Shown piece by piece: positions 53,871-62,667 of a DNA stretch of 64,000 nt. The position numbers and the translations under genes were made by a program. The stretch lies in contig NC_016627.1 of assembly GCF_000237085.1 (NCBI RefSeq), positions 3,596,118 through 3,660,117 on the forward strand, read 5' to 3'. The stretch is from Acetivibrio clariflavus DSM 19732. Lineage in GTDB: Bacteria > Bacillota > Clostridia > Acetivibrionales > Acetivibrionaceae. The notes under the pieces are model-generated. The model worked only from the letters and a program-made list of their open reading frames with translations, made no database searches and was not told where the DNA came from. The stretch's first letter is position 1. Each line of letters starts with the position of its first letter.

Positions 53871-53903
53871 AAAAAAAGAAGCAGTACAAGCCACTTCTTT
53901 TTT
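53871..53903 (-). terminator. Probable terminator of the lipoprotein gene
   Basis: A short stem with GAAG/CTTC at its base (53871-53903) is followed on the minus strand by TTTTTTT. It lies about 50 bases past the lipoprotein stop and before the chimera gene, so the latter probably has its own promoter. Confidence 0.5.
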
Positions 53904-53954
53904 GTGAATGTTTCATTATAAAACTTTTAATTTTTAAATTAAACTAAAAATTTA

Positions 53955-54512
53955 CTATTTTACTCTGGTCAATTCAGTGGAAGTAGAATCATTCATATTC
54001 ACCAACAATGCCTTATCCGCATTGTCTTCTGAAAGCAAAAACAAGAAATTCATATACTCGGATTTATTTAAAGTATCACTCTTATCGGTACCTTCCGATT
54101 GAAAAGTTTCATATTGCAGTTTTAATGCAAAGGCATTTTTTAAACCGCCGGCATATGAGTCATACTTTTCAAGATATTCCTGGGCAGACAAACTTAAATC
54201 AACTATGGCTTTAGGACCGGAACTAATTTCAAACGGACCTTTATAATAATTATCTGAAGTATTATTTTTATCTAAATAATAGGTATACTTACCATCGGAA
54301 TTGGCATTAATCTCAATGGCAGGGCCGTTTTCCGCCTCCCATCTTCCATAAATTTCATTTTCTGAAGTTGTCACAGGCTCAGACATTACTTGTCCGTTAA
54401 AATTTATGCCGGGGTCCGTCTGTCTCGGTTCATTCTGCCCTTTTTTCTCACAGGCAGTAAGAGAAAGTAACATCAATAATGCAAAAGCACTTACTATTAC
54501 CCTTTTCTTCAT
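53955..54512 (-). CDS. Lipoprotein of unknown function
   Basis: A 185-residue lipoprotein. The signal peptide KKRVIVSAFALLMLLSLTAC ends in a lipobox with the Cys at about residue 21. The mature part has an acidic linker with Pro/Asn/Gln and a domain beginning IYGRWEAENGPAIEI that looks like a small lipocalin- or DUF-type barrel. GGAGGT lies 7 bases before the ATG at 54512. It lies 145 bases past the last pilus gene, on the same strand, and might be part of that unit. Function unknown. Confidence 0.75.
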   Translation of the reverse strand: MKKRVIVSAFALLMLLSLTACEKKGQNEPRQTDPGINFNGQVMSEPVTTSENEIYGRWEAENGPAIEINANSDGKYTYYLDKNNTSDNYYKGPFEISSGPKAIVDLSLSAQEYLEKYDSYAGGLKNAFALKLQYETFQSEGTDKSDTLNKSEYMNFLFLLSEDNADKALLVNMNDSTSTELTRVK

Positions 54513-54657
54513 TAAACCAACCTCCATCAAAAATTGTATGATTATATTCTACCACATAGTTATCTCTTTTTTAAAGACCTTAAAGGACAAACTTTCGACA
54601 AAACAAACCTATTTAAGCATTTTAACTGCTTTGTTTTGCCTAACACATAAATTATAA

Positions 54658-55161
54658 TCAGTTAGTTTGCTCAAGCACAAACCGACCCTTCCTTTCAAGA
54701 TTAAAATCAGTAAAAGTCGGCACATGTTCCTCCACAAAGGCCAGATGTTTTGTTTTAAATTTATACTTTGACGTCACCAAAACCTCACAAATATCCGGTC
54801 TGTCTTTATTTACGGTCAGGTTGACTGTAAAATCATTATATCTGCCGTCATTGGATTTAAAATGGACTATACTTGATTTCTCATCAGTCAAATCCGTTGT
54901 AATACTATTTTCAATTCTTAGATTCAGGCTGGCTGCAAAAGAAGTACTAAAAGAATCCATAAACTTTTCCAAGTCTATTTCCGCTTCCAAGTCCCTTGCA
55001 GCTTCATCCCTTGATGAAGTCATAATTGCCAGCTTCCCGCAATTATTTATGGCGGAATCTATTCTGGCCTTTTCTGTCATAAGTTGAAAACATTCAACCA
55101 AAGGACCTAGTATTATAGTTGATGCCACCACCAATAGAATAGTATATGCAATGCCTCTCAT
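54658..55161 (-). CDS. Pseudopilin-like protein of the Tad-type cluster (TadE/TadF-like)
   Basis: A 167-residue protein with one N-terminal hydrophobic helix (RGIAYTILLVVASTIILGPL) followed by a conserved-looking MTEKARIDSAINNCGKLA segment and a beta-rich outer domain. This matches the layout of TadE/TadF minor pilins and archaeal/DUF4320-type pseudopilins. Family membership is based on position and layout, not on a strong motif. It is the last gene of the pilus operon, 10 bases after its partner at 55172. Confidence 0.65.
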   Translation of the reverse strand: MRGIAYTILLVVASTIILGPLVECFQLMTEKARIDSAINNCGKLAIMTSSRDEAARDLEAEIDLEKFMDSFSTSFAASLNLRIENSITTDLTDEKSSIVHFKSNDGRYNDFTVNLTVNKDRPDICEVLVTSKYKFKTKHLAFVEEHVPTFTDFNLERKGRFVLEQTN

Positions 55162-55171
55162 ACAACCACCG

Positions 55172-55621
55172 TTACTCCAAGTCTTTGTAGTATCTGATAC
55201 CTGTTACAGGAAGGCGAAACGAAATTTCATATTCAATACACCTCTCTGCACCTGCCAGCTCTATTTTAAAGGGAAATGCCGCCCGGATTTCCACATAAAA
55301 AGTCTCTCCCCTTTGCACATACGGCTTCAATGAATTGTCCAAATCTTTATAATAGTCATAAGAGTATTCACCTTCGTGGTCTGAACTTATTTTTATTTTA
55401 TCGGGACATTCCTTGAATATAGGCTTGCTTTTCAAATTATTCAAAACAAATTCTTTTTCATCCCTGGGAAGGTAATTGTAATTTGCTGCTACCGTTGCCA
55501 AATTGTAAGTTTCATAAGCCAAAGTCATATACCAGGGAAAAAATAGAACAAAATTTGTAAATACAACAAAAACCGTGACAACCAATATAGCTGTCAATAT
55601 AACTTTAGCAAACCCAGCCAT
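55172..55621 (-). CDS. Pseudopilin-like protein of the Tad-type cluster
   Basis: A 149-residue protein with an N-terminal hydrophobic helix (KVILTAILVVTVFVVFTNFVL, about 6-26) and an outer domain with two Cys (KECPDK, ERCIEY). The layout is that of TadE-like minor pilins, and its position directly after the pilin gene supports this. It is followed closely by a second such protein; the two may form a heterodimer at the pilus tip or base, which is inference. Confidence 0.65.
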   Translation of the reverse strand: MAGFAKVILTAILVVTVFVVFTNFVLFFPWYMTLAYETYNLATVAANYNYLPRDEKEFVLNNLKSKPIFKECPDKIKISSDHEGEYSYDYYKDLDNSLKPYVQRGETFYVEIRAAFPFKIELAGAERCIEYEISFRLPVTGIRYYKDLE

Positions 55622-55798
55622 TTTTTCTTCTCTCCTTATTTGCTACTGACAATATAGACAAGAATCTTTTCTTACCATATGTCTTTTCTTTTGATTATTT
55701 TAAAAAACATAACAAGGGCGCTGAAAATCTTTGTTAATTCTTAACCACATATCTTCAGCAACCCTTTTGCCGCAAAATTCATGCTGCTCATAACCATA

Positions 55799-56005
55799 TT
55801 AAAACCAACTCTTTATTACATCCTCCCACAACCAAGTCCATACATCCTGGACTCTATCAGTCAGCCATCCTCCAGCCATAAATTGCACAATAAGGCCTAT
55901 GACAATTACAATGGCAACTGTGCCGGCTATTTGCTTTATGCCGAATTCACCGCGGTTGTCTTTTAATTTAGCTGCAAAGGAACGAAGGCTTATCCTCTTT
56001 TTCAT
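55799..56005 (-). CDS. Putative Flp-type pilin
   Basis: A 68-residue protein with a basic N terminus (MKKRISLRSFAAKLKDN), then RGEFGIKQIAGTVAIVIVIG, a likely prepilin cleavage region followed by the hydrophobic helix typical of Flp pilins. The C terminus is short, Trp-rich and amphipathic (DVWTWLWEDVIKSWF). AGGAGGTTTTACT precedes the ATG at 56005, which excludes the 39-codon extension upstream. The size, helix position and place after tadB/tadC make it the best candidate for the major pilin. The classical G/XXXXEY motif is not exact. No prepilin peptidase is in the window. Confidence 0.65.
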   Translation of the reverse strand: MKKRISLRSFAAKLKDNRGEFGIKQIAGTVAIVIVIGLIVQFMAGGWLTDRVQDVWTWLWEDVIKSWF

Positions 56006-56087
56006 AGTAAAACCTCCTAAATTATTGTTTTCTTTGCGTTTGGATTTTCCATAAAACAACAACCAATTTATAATGTTTAAGTTTGGC

Positions 56088-56972
56088 CTATCCAAACAAT
56101 TTAATGGCACCAACAAACTCAAAGTAATAATAAATTACAATATACACCAACAAAACTACAATTAATACAAACTGAGTTCTTTCATTACTGGCTTTTCTGC
56201 GGTTCAATTCCTCTTCCAGTGCAGCAACTCTGAGATCATACAACTCATTTTTCAGATATGCCATTTGGGATGTATTGTCATATCCTTTAAGTCTTGTCTC
56301 AAGAATGTCACAAAATTTGATTATATGTCTTAATGGCACTCTCTTTTTCAATTGCTTTAAAGCATACTCTTCTCCGTACTCGATATTGTCAAGAAGTACT
56401 CCCAACTCGTCTGCCATATCCGGATTGGCATTGGGTAAAAAATCCTTTATTACATCAGCCAGATAAATATTTATCGATCTGGAATACTGATAGTACACCA
56501 TGCTGTAAAACGCCGGAAAATCTCTAAGTATGTTCTTATCCTTTTGTTCCACTCTTCTTTCCAGTTCGTCAATGGGATAGAGCCATCCCAAAACAACAAA
56601 AATCAAGCAGGCATAGCCAAACATAGGCATTATTTTCATCATAACCAGCGAAATCAGCAATCCCGCAAGAGAATATAAAAACTGCTTAAGCCTTATTTCT
56701 TCCGGGGTGATTTTTAAATCCAGACTGTTTATCATAAAATTCAACTGTTCACGCTTTACCTCGTTAAAAAACAGTTTGTTGGACAATTTCCTCAGAATGA
56801 TGTCTTTAAAGTACAGATACTTTTCCATCTTGGCCTGTTTTTTGGAAACGTTAAGAAACTCCCGGGAACGCTTTTTTCTCTTGTTGGGCATGGGTTTAAA
56901 GGCAGGGTAAATCATTACACTTACCAGGTATATAATGGCAAGAAGACTTAGAAATTTTGCAAATATAACCAT
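56088..56972 (-). CDS. tadC: TadC-like type II secretion F-domain membrane protein
   Basis: A 294-residue inner-membrane platform protein. It has an N-terminal helix, a cytoplasmic region with ILRDFPAFYSMVYYQYSRS (the T2SF-domain core), and C-terminal membrane helices (FVLIVVLLVYIVIYYYF). TadB and TadC form the membrane platform on which the TadA ATPase acts. It shares TAATG with the stop of the preceding tadB-like gene, so the two are translationally coupled. Confidence 0.8.
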   Translation of the reverse strand: MVIFAKFLSLLAIIYLVSVMIYPAFKPMPNKRKKRSREFLNVSKKQAKMEKYLYFKDIILRKLSNKLFFNEVKREQLNFMINSLDLKITPEEIRLKQFLYSLAGLLISLVMMKIMPMFGYACLIFVVLGWLYPIDELERRVEQKDKNILRDFPAFYSMVYYQYSRSINIYLADVIKDFLPNANPDMADELGVLLDNIEYGEEYALKQLKKRVPLRHIIKFCDILETRLKGYDNTSQMAYLKNELYDLRVAALEEELNRRKASNERTQFVLIVVLLVYIVIYYYFEFVGAIKLFG

Positions 56973-57943
56973 TATTTATCACCTCCAAACTTGCCTATAT
57001 CCCCCTGCAGGGCCTGACATCTTGCAAATCCGAGGCATATGCTGACAATGGCTAAAGTATTGACAAATCTACCGAGATCGTTGTTAATCAAAAAATCCCT
57101 AATTTCCTTTATTGTCATACTGTACATAATAAATATAACTATAAGGCTTGTCTTTATTAAGAAATCCATGTTCATTTTTTTAAAGATTCTGTTTTTCCTT
57201 GCGTTTATTTCCCTTAACGCGGCATTTTCATCCACAATGTCTAAAAATACATCGGCCATTCCCTTTCTCTCATTGTATTCAAAGATGATTGCCTTTTTGG
57301 CAAAGTTGTCAAACTTTGGTCCCAATTGCTTGTTAAGCACTTCCATGGCTCTTCGGAAGGAATAGCCGTGATTTTCGTAGTTTTCTACAAATTGTACAAA
57401 ATACGGCCGGATACTGTGGTGAAGATATTCATCCGATTCAAGAACCTTTTTTATTGCAACAAGAACTCCTTCTCTGGCCAAAGGACACAATATATCTTCT
57501 GCATCCATTATATGTTCTATCTTTGCCGACTTTATTTGCCTCGACTGCATAGTGAAAAAAGTGATAGCTCCCACCAGAATTGATATTGAAACAAAGGCCG
57601 AAAGAGTAATATTTTTTAAGAACAATACCACAAGCAGCACCATTATGGCAAAAACAATGCATATAAAGGAGTTAAAGCCTTCCAAGGTCAGCGGTAGATT
57701 AAAATCAAAAATAAGGTTTTCCACTATGTTGTTGTACTTGGCTATAAGGCCTTCTTTTTGCCTTACTATCTTGCTTTTCTTAATTCTTTTGACATACGCC
57801 CGTGTATTGCGGTTGGCAAGGCTGTCAACCATTCCAATAAGAGCATATTTTACATAGCTTCCCATTTGTAAATCTAAAACAATGTTCAAAGTTACCAGAG
57901 CAACCAACCCTAAACCGATACTAAAAAGTAAATTTAAATCCAT
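56972..57943 (-). CDS. tadB: TadB-like type II secretion F-domain membrane protein
   Basis: A 323-residue membrane protein with an N-terminal helix (LLFSIGLGLVALVTLNIVL), two mid helices (MVLLVVLFLKNITLSAFVS), the T2SF-type cytoplasmic segment ENYENHGYSFRRAMEVLNKQ, and a C-terminal pair of helices. It overlaps the end of the ATPase gene by 23 bases and the start of tadC by 1 base. Its pairing with tadC follows the Tad scheme. Confidence 0.8.
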   Translation of the reverse strand: MDLNLLFSIGLGLVALVTLNIVLDLQMGSYVKYALIGMVDSLANRNTRAYVKRIKKSKIVRQKEGLIAKYNNIVENLIFDFNLPLTLEGFNSFICIVFAIMVLLVVLFLKNITLSAFVSISILVGAITFFTMQSRQIKSAKIEHIMDAEDILCPLAREGVLVAIKKVLESDEYLHHSIRPYFVQFVENYENHGYSFRRAMEVLNKQLGPKFDNFAKKAIIFEYNERKGMADVFLDIVDENAALREINARKNRIFKKMNMDFLIKTSLIVIFIMYSMTIKEIRDFLINNDLGRFVNTLAIVSICLGFARCQALQGDIGKFGGDK

Positions 57944-59384
57944 CGGTGTCGTAAACCTCCTCTTCGTTAGGGTCTACCGGCTTTGTCAGGAATTCAAACT
58001 TGCTGCGTTTGATTCCCGACTTAAGCATCCTTTGCTGCAGTTTTTCAGAAATACATCCCACCCTTTTGTGCCTGCCTATAATTCTTTTTACTTTTCCGGT
58101 TTCAGGGTCATCTTCCACGTCTATACACTCAAATTCATATATTTTATTTACAATAGGAGTAAGTCCCTCCGATCCGATAATTTCCGATATAGAGGTTACT
58201 TTACGGGTTCCGTCGGCCAGTTTCTCCTGAAATATTACAAATTTAACTGCCGAACAGATATTTCTAAGAGCCAGTTCTGCAGGCTCATCCGATTGAATAA
58301 GGTAAGCAGTAAGGAATCGGTAAATTGCTTCTTTATCCCCTTCAGCATGCAGTGTAGTAAAAAAGTAATGCCCGGTTTGTGCAGCTCGCAGTGCAGTGGC
58401 AAATTCTCCCGGAGACCTCAACTCACCCGGTCCTATCCAATGGGGTGACTGTCTCATGGCATTTATCAAAAGATTTTCCATAGTTGCCGGGCTGCTGTCG
58501 TCATCATCGGGTACCGATTCATATTGCAAAACATCATTAATTACCTTGTCATTGGGATCATTGTTTCTATAGCGAAGCAATCTAAGCTCTGAAGGATTTT
58601 CTATGGTTATAATCCTGCACAGCGGATCTATTTGCTTTATAAGTACTTCATTTAAAGTGGTTTTACCGCTTCCTGTAGGTCCCACTGTCATCCAGGACAA
58701 ATTTGCCCTTGGAATTAAAGACAAAAGTTTAAACATATTTACCGAAAAAGACTCATCCCTTATCATCTTATCCGGTGACATAGTGGTTTTTTTAAATTTT
58801 CTAATTACGAAAGCGGGATTTCCATAAGGTGAAATATCGGCATGAGTTGCATTTACCCTGTATCCTTCAATGGTACGGGCATTGACCATGGGGGTTCTGG
58901 GAGTCAATCTAACTTTTGACACACCGATTAGCTTAGCAATAATTCTTTCCATATGCTCCCTGTCGGTAAAGCACTTGTCCCACTGTTCAGTTTTTCCATA
59001 TCGTTCGACAAAGATTTGATGAGGGCCATTGGCTCTTATTTCATCTATCTCAGGATCTTCCATTGCATCGGTAATAGGCCCGTAATGGGTTATTTCATCA
59101 ATAAGGGCATTCCTTAAATCACTTAAGTTTTCATAACCCTCAACATCGGGTTTCTGTGTTTCCACATAATCAATAATATATCGCTCGGTCATTTCCCTTT
59201 TCTTTTTGGGGTCGTCAATTCTTCTGTAAAAATTGGATGCCACTTTGCTTATATACTGCTGACATTGCTTCAATGCTTCTTCAAAGGTCATCATTGTAAG
59301 CTTGCTTTGTACATTTTCCACCTTGTGTATATATCTTGCTTTTTTTTGCAGTTCACTGACAGCACTTCTGGTAAGCATATTCAT
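57921..59384 (-). CDS. tadA: CpaF/TadA-type secretion ATPase
   Basis: A 487-residue hexameric ATPase that drives pilus assembly. The Walker A motif VGPTGSGKTTLNE (234-246), the Asp box region ITIENPSELRL, a Walker B-like MRQSPHWIGPGELRSPGE, and the His box TTLHAEGDKE are in order. The N-terminal domain (DEITHYGPITDAMEDPEIDE) is the CpaF type. The start may be the ATG at 59384 or the next one at 59378, which has the better distance from AGGGG. Unlike the two CpaE-like proteins nearby, its P-loop is intact, so it is the only clear motor in this cluster. Confidence 0.9.
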   Translation of the reverse strand: MNMLTRSAVSELQKKARYIHKVENVQSKLTMMTFEEALKQCQQYISKVASNFYRRIDDPKKKREMTERYIIDYVETQKPDVEGYENLSDLRNALIDEITHYGPITDAMEDPEIDEIRANGPHQIFVERYGKTEQWDKCFTDREHMERIIAKLIGVSKVRLTPRTPMVNARTIEGYRVNATHADISPYGNPAFVIRKFKKTTMSPDKMIRDESFSVNMFKLLSLIPRANLSWMTVGPTGSGKTTLNEVLIKQIDPLCRIITIENPSELRLLRYRNNDPNDKVINDVLQYESVPDDDDSSPATMENLLINAMRQSPHWIGPGELRSPGEFATALRAAQTGHYFFTTLHAEGDKEAIYRFLTAYLIQSDEPAELALRNICSAVKFVIFQEKLADGTRKVTSISEIIGSEGLTPIVNKIYEFECIDVEDDPETGKVKRIIGRHKRVGCISEKLQQRMLKSGIKRSKFEFLTKPVDPNEEEVYDTDGFKFTF

Positions 59385-59407
59385 ACACCCCTGTCATAAA
59401 CCTTTTC

Positions 59408-60235
59408 TCATTTGACCATCAGATTAACCAGGCGGTCCATAGCCCTTTGATATCTCTTGTCCAAAATGATACTGTCCACATAGTAAACACGACCGTCAAG
59501 GGAATAGTTTATAACCGCCGGTACAAAGGGTACTTCTCCAATATACTTCATTCCCATTTCACTGATAATTTGCTTGTCATATTCAAAGCCCTGCACATTG
59601 TTAAGGATTACGTTGGCGATTTTTGACGAGCTAATACCGATAGAACTTATAAAACTCAAAAATCTTTGGGTATTCTGAGGACAGTCTATTCTTTCACTCC
59701 ATACACAAAAGCCGACGTTGCAGTATTTTATAGCTCCTACACAAAACTCCAGCGGAGGAATATTGGGAACATCTATCAAAACCAAATCAAACATTTCCTT
59801 CGTGGCATTGATAACCCGCTCAATATCTTCGAACTGAAAGTCAAAATACTCTTCCAAATAGTCCATAGGGCTTGGGGAAATCAAATATAAATTTTTATAC
59901 TTGGTGTCACTGATTTCTTCGCGGAAATCAATTTTGTCACTTCTCAAAAGTTTTATCAGCCCCCTGCCCTTCGGCATGGCTTCGCAGTCCAGCAGCTTAT
60001 ATATATTGGGATAAAAAACTTTAAAATCGATAATACATACATTCCAAGTTTTTTTTGCTATTGCTGCGGCAAGGTTTGTTATCAATATGGAGCAATCGGC
60101 CGAGTCTCCAGCCGGAAAGAAAGCTATTACATTGTCAATAATTTTATTGGTTTCAATTGCACTGTATATCTTATCCCTGGGTGACAGTTTCTCCAGTATC
60201 TCCTTTATATCTACTCTTTCCCGTTGTTGGTCCAT
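59408..60235 (-). CDS. CpaE-like MinD/ParA-fold protein with degenerate P-loop
   Basis: A 275-residue protein with the SIMIBI fold. The fold is seen in IAFFPAGDSADCSILITNLA (38-57), VCIIDFKVFYPN, LVLIDVPNIPP and CPQNTQRFLSFI. The position of the deviant Walker A (GGxGKT) reads PAGDSADCS, so the signature and catalytic lysines are missing and ATP hydrolysis is unlikely. CpaE proteins direct Tad pilus placement. It overlaps cpaB by 25 bases and lies 24 bases before the ATPase gene. Confidence 0.78.
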   Translation of the reverse strand: MDQQRERVDIKEILEKLSPRDKIYSAIETNKIIDNVIAFFPAGDSADCSILITNLAAAIAKKTWNVCIIDFKVFYPNIYKLLDCEAMPKGRGLIKLLRSDKIDFREEISDTKYKNLYLISPSPMDYLEEYFDFQFEDIERVINATKEMFDLVLIDVPNIPPLEFCVGAIKYCNVGFCVWSERIDCPQNTQRFLSFISSIGISSSKIANVILNNVQGFEYDKQIISEMGMKYIGEVPFVPAVINYSLDGRVYYVDSIILDKRYQRAMDRLVNLMVK

Positions 60236-61098
60236 CCCTTTACCTCCTTGTCGATGGTAGACATTTGCTCTATGAAATTTGTATTATCCATTCTGCTTAG
60301 TATGGTAAAAGTAAAAGTGCCATGGGAATTTGACTTGGTATACTTATCTACCTGTTCCGGAGTAGCTTCAAAGACCAAAGATTTTGCCTGCACATTTTGC
60401 ATAAATTCTTTACTTTCCATAACAGCCTTTCTTTCCTCTTCTCCTAACCTTGACACTTCCTTTAAAATTTCACTGATGGATTGTCCCTTGGAATTTAACA
60501 TATCCTTAACCAGTATCCTGTCAAAGAGAACTTCGGTAACATATTTCTTCTTGTTTAATGAAGATGTATTAAAATAGGGGTTCATATCTGTGGCTTCAGA
60601 TGGCGAGTTATCGGTATCTTCATAGGTAACCCTGACTCTGACATAGTCTCCCGGAGCCAATATTTCTCCCCCACATTTGTCATAATCGTAAGGAATAGTC
60701 AAAACTTCCGATTCCTTTGGCAATTCATACAACCACTCATGCTTTACCGGTACAGAATCGGATAACTGATCATAATATATCGGAGTGTCATGGCGTAAAA
60801 AGTAGGCAGCATATTTGTTTAAAACCTCATTCACTTTATCATAGGTGACCATTCCTTCTTTAAAATCGGTCTTAAGTATTTTGCCCTTTTTAATCAAACT
60901 CTCTGTCAGCAGTTCTTTTTCCGGAATTCCTTCACTTGGCTTTACAACCGCAATTTCAACAACTTCCTTGGCATCACTGTTAACACTATTCAAGTATGAA
61001 AAGGAAGCAATAACAACCAGTACACTTACAAGAATAGCAGCTATTTTTTTCGGCAGATTGCTTCCCGGTTTTATATGCTTCAGGCTGTTTATGTCCAT
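60211..61098 (-). CDS. CpaB/SAF-domain pilus assembly protein
   Basis: A 295-residue protein with an N-terminal anchor (IAAILVSVLVVIASFSYLNSV, about 19-39). An SAF-like stretch follows (LLTESLIKKGKILKTDFKEGMV, FLRHDTPIYYDQLSD). GGEILAPGDYVRVRVTYED resembles the C-terminal CpaB/RcpC domain. In Gram-negatives this protein works in the periplasm with a secretin. There is no secretin here, consistent with a Gram-positive envelope, where it may link the platform to the wall. It lies between the two CpaE-like genes. Confidence 0.75.
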   Translation of the reverse strand: MDINSLKHIKPGSNLPKKIAAILVSVLVVIASFSYLNSVNSDAKEVVEIAVVKPSEGIPEKELLTESLIKKGKILKTDFKEGMVTYDKVNEVLNKYAAYFLRHDTPIYYDQLSDSVPVKHEWLYELPKESEVLTIPYDYDKCGGEILAPGDYVRVRVTYEDTDNSPSEATDMNPYFNTSSLNKKKYVTEVLFDRILVKDMLNSKGQSISEILKEVSRLGEEERKAVMESKEFMQNVQAKSLVFEATPEQVDKYTKSNSHGTFTFTILSRMDNTNFIEQMSTIDKEVKGWTNNGKE

Positions 61099-61166
61099 AA
61101 AAAACCTCCTAACGGCATAAATGTTTTTTATTATTTAAACACTTAAAATATTTATCAATAGAAACT

Positions 61167-62504
61167 TCAAATAAGATTTTTCAATATTTCAAGGCAGTAA
61201 TCTCTATATACCCTATTGGTATTGCTAATTCTGTCACCGCCTCCTGTCTGCAAGTCATAATCCTTTGAATAAGGAATTATTCCGGCACCTTTATATTCTC
61301 CTTTGGATATTCCGCTCAGGTGAGTCAATATTTCGCAGGTAAACTCAGGAGTAAATTTTTTACCTTTATACCTGTTGCTCTCATTGTATTTTGAAATTAT
61401 AACCCTGCTCTTTGCTGCAAAAAGTAAAGAATCCTTTAATATACTCTCTTCCAGGCCTCTGACAGTATTTATAACCGAATACAGACTGTTATTTACGCAA
61501 AGACCAATGGTGTCAATCTGTGTAATTAAGTCGGGTAAAGTTTTAAACACTTCCAGGGGAATATCCATTAAAACCAGATCATATTCATGCTTAAGGAGGC
61601 TAATAAGACTCACAACCCTTTTATATTGCAAAGCTTCAGCAATTCTTTCCTTGCTTGAAACAGAATATCCCAAAGCAATAACCGATAAATTCTTATTTAT
61701 TTTACATGAGTTTACATCAAAAGATTCCGGATTCATAAGGCACCGGATAAGTGAATAGCTTAATTCGGAGTTAACTTCCGTCTCATCACCAAACTTTGAA
61801 AAAAATAAATTGATTCCCCTATAAACTGTATCCAAATCAATAACCATAACAGAAAGCCCACTGTCACTTGCCACCGAGGCAATATTGGCAACCGTACCGG
61901 TAACTCCCACACCTCTGTGTCCGGTAATTGCCACAATTCTTTTCAAGTCCCTTATTACAGATATTGTTTTTTCAAAATCCTTTGTTGAACTTAATAGCTT
62001 TCTGTTTTGACCATCTTCATCTTTTTTTAGTCCGGATTTAAATTTATCAAATAATGATTTTGATTTTTTCAGTATTACAGTATCCTCCACCGGGACACTT
62101 GCAGTATCTTCTGTTTCGCTGTCTGTATTGCTTGAAAGACAAAATTCCACAAGCAAAGATACCGGTATTTTTATCTGATCAGTGAAATAAACACTGAATC
62201 GTAAATCGTTTTCAAAAACCTGATTAAAAATTTTCTCCAATTGAATATCTTTTGTAATGAATCTAAAATTTGACCTGCGGTTTATCAATTGTTTACTTTT
62301 TTCCAGGAGATTTTTGAAATTCACGTAATCTTCAATTACACCCTGGTCGGTCAGAAGCAATGTATCATACTCGAGATAATTTCGGGAAAGAAAATCGAGA
62401 GCTTTTGAAAGGGATGCTTCACACCTGATTACGTCAATATTATTTTTCTCCAATGCCTGTTTCAGAGAATCGGAATTAGTGCCTGCTATCAAATACAGTT
62501 TCAT
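61167..62504 (-). CDS. Second CpaE-like protein, receiver-like domain plus degenerate ParA fold
   Basis: A 445-residue protein. Residues ~1-125 resemble the atypical receiver domain of CpaE (MKLYLIAGTNSDSLKQAL, DTLLLTDQGVIEDY). After a linker, residues ~185-445 form a MinD/ParA fold: IVAITGHRGVGVTGTVANIA (190-209), VMVIDLDTVYRG and LVLMDIPLEVFKTLPD. The Walker lysine is replaced by Val201 (GVGVTGT for GVGKTT), so hydrolysis is doubtful. It is longer than the other CpaE-like protein and has the full CpaE layout. TGGGGG lies 7 bases before the ATG. Confidence 0.78.
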   Translation of the reverse strand: MKLYLIAGTNSDSLKQALEKNNIDVIRCEASLSKALDFLSRNYLEYDTLLLTDQGVIEDYVNFKNLLEKSKQLINRRSNFRFITKDIQLEKIFNQVFENDLRFSVYFTDQIKIPVSLLVEFCLSSNTDSETEDTASVPVEDTVILKKSKSLFDKFKSGLKKDEDGQNRKLLSSTKDFEKTISVIRDLKRIVAITGHRGVGVTGTVANIASVASDSGLSVMVIDLDTVYRGINLFFSKFGDETEVNSELSYSLIRCLMNPESFDVNSCKINKNLSVIALGYSVSSKERIAEALQYKRVVSLISLLKHEYDLVLMDIPLEVFKTLPDLITQIDTIGLCVNNSLYSVINTVRGLEESILKDSLLFAAKSRVIISKYNESNRYKGKKFTPEFTCEILTHLSGISKGEYKGAGIIPYSKDYDLQTGGGDRISNTNRVYRDYCLEILKNLI

Positions 62505-62516
62505 GGATAACCCCCA

Positions 62517-62666
62517 CTATGCTAATCTTCTCAATGCGTTTTGTTTCGCCTGCATCTTTCCCCAAAGCCAGAAATACCGGTTTCTTTTACCTATACGGTT
62601 ATGACAGCTCTTTATCCAAATTCTATTGAGAAGACCCTGCTGTTTACTTAAAGCGGTTAATTGCAT
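62517..62666 (-). CDS. Possible small basic protein between pilZ and the cpaE-like gene
   Basis: A 49-residue frame starts with ATG one base after the pilZ stop (TAAAATG) and ends 12 bases before the next start, so it fills the gap exactly and could be translated by re-initiation. The product is very basic and Trp/Tyr-containing (RIGKRNRYFWLWGKMQAK). It has no separate ribosome binding site beyond the coupling, and no family is recognised. It might be chance. Confidence 0.4.
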   Translation of the reverse strand: MQLTALSKQQGLLNRIWIKSCHNRIGKRNRYFWLWGKMQAKQNALRRLA

Positions 62667-62667
62667 T

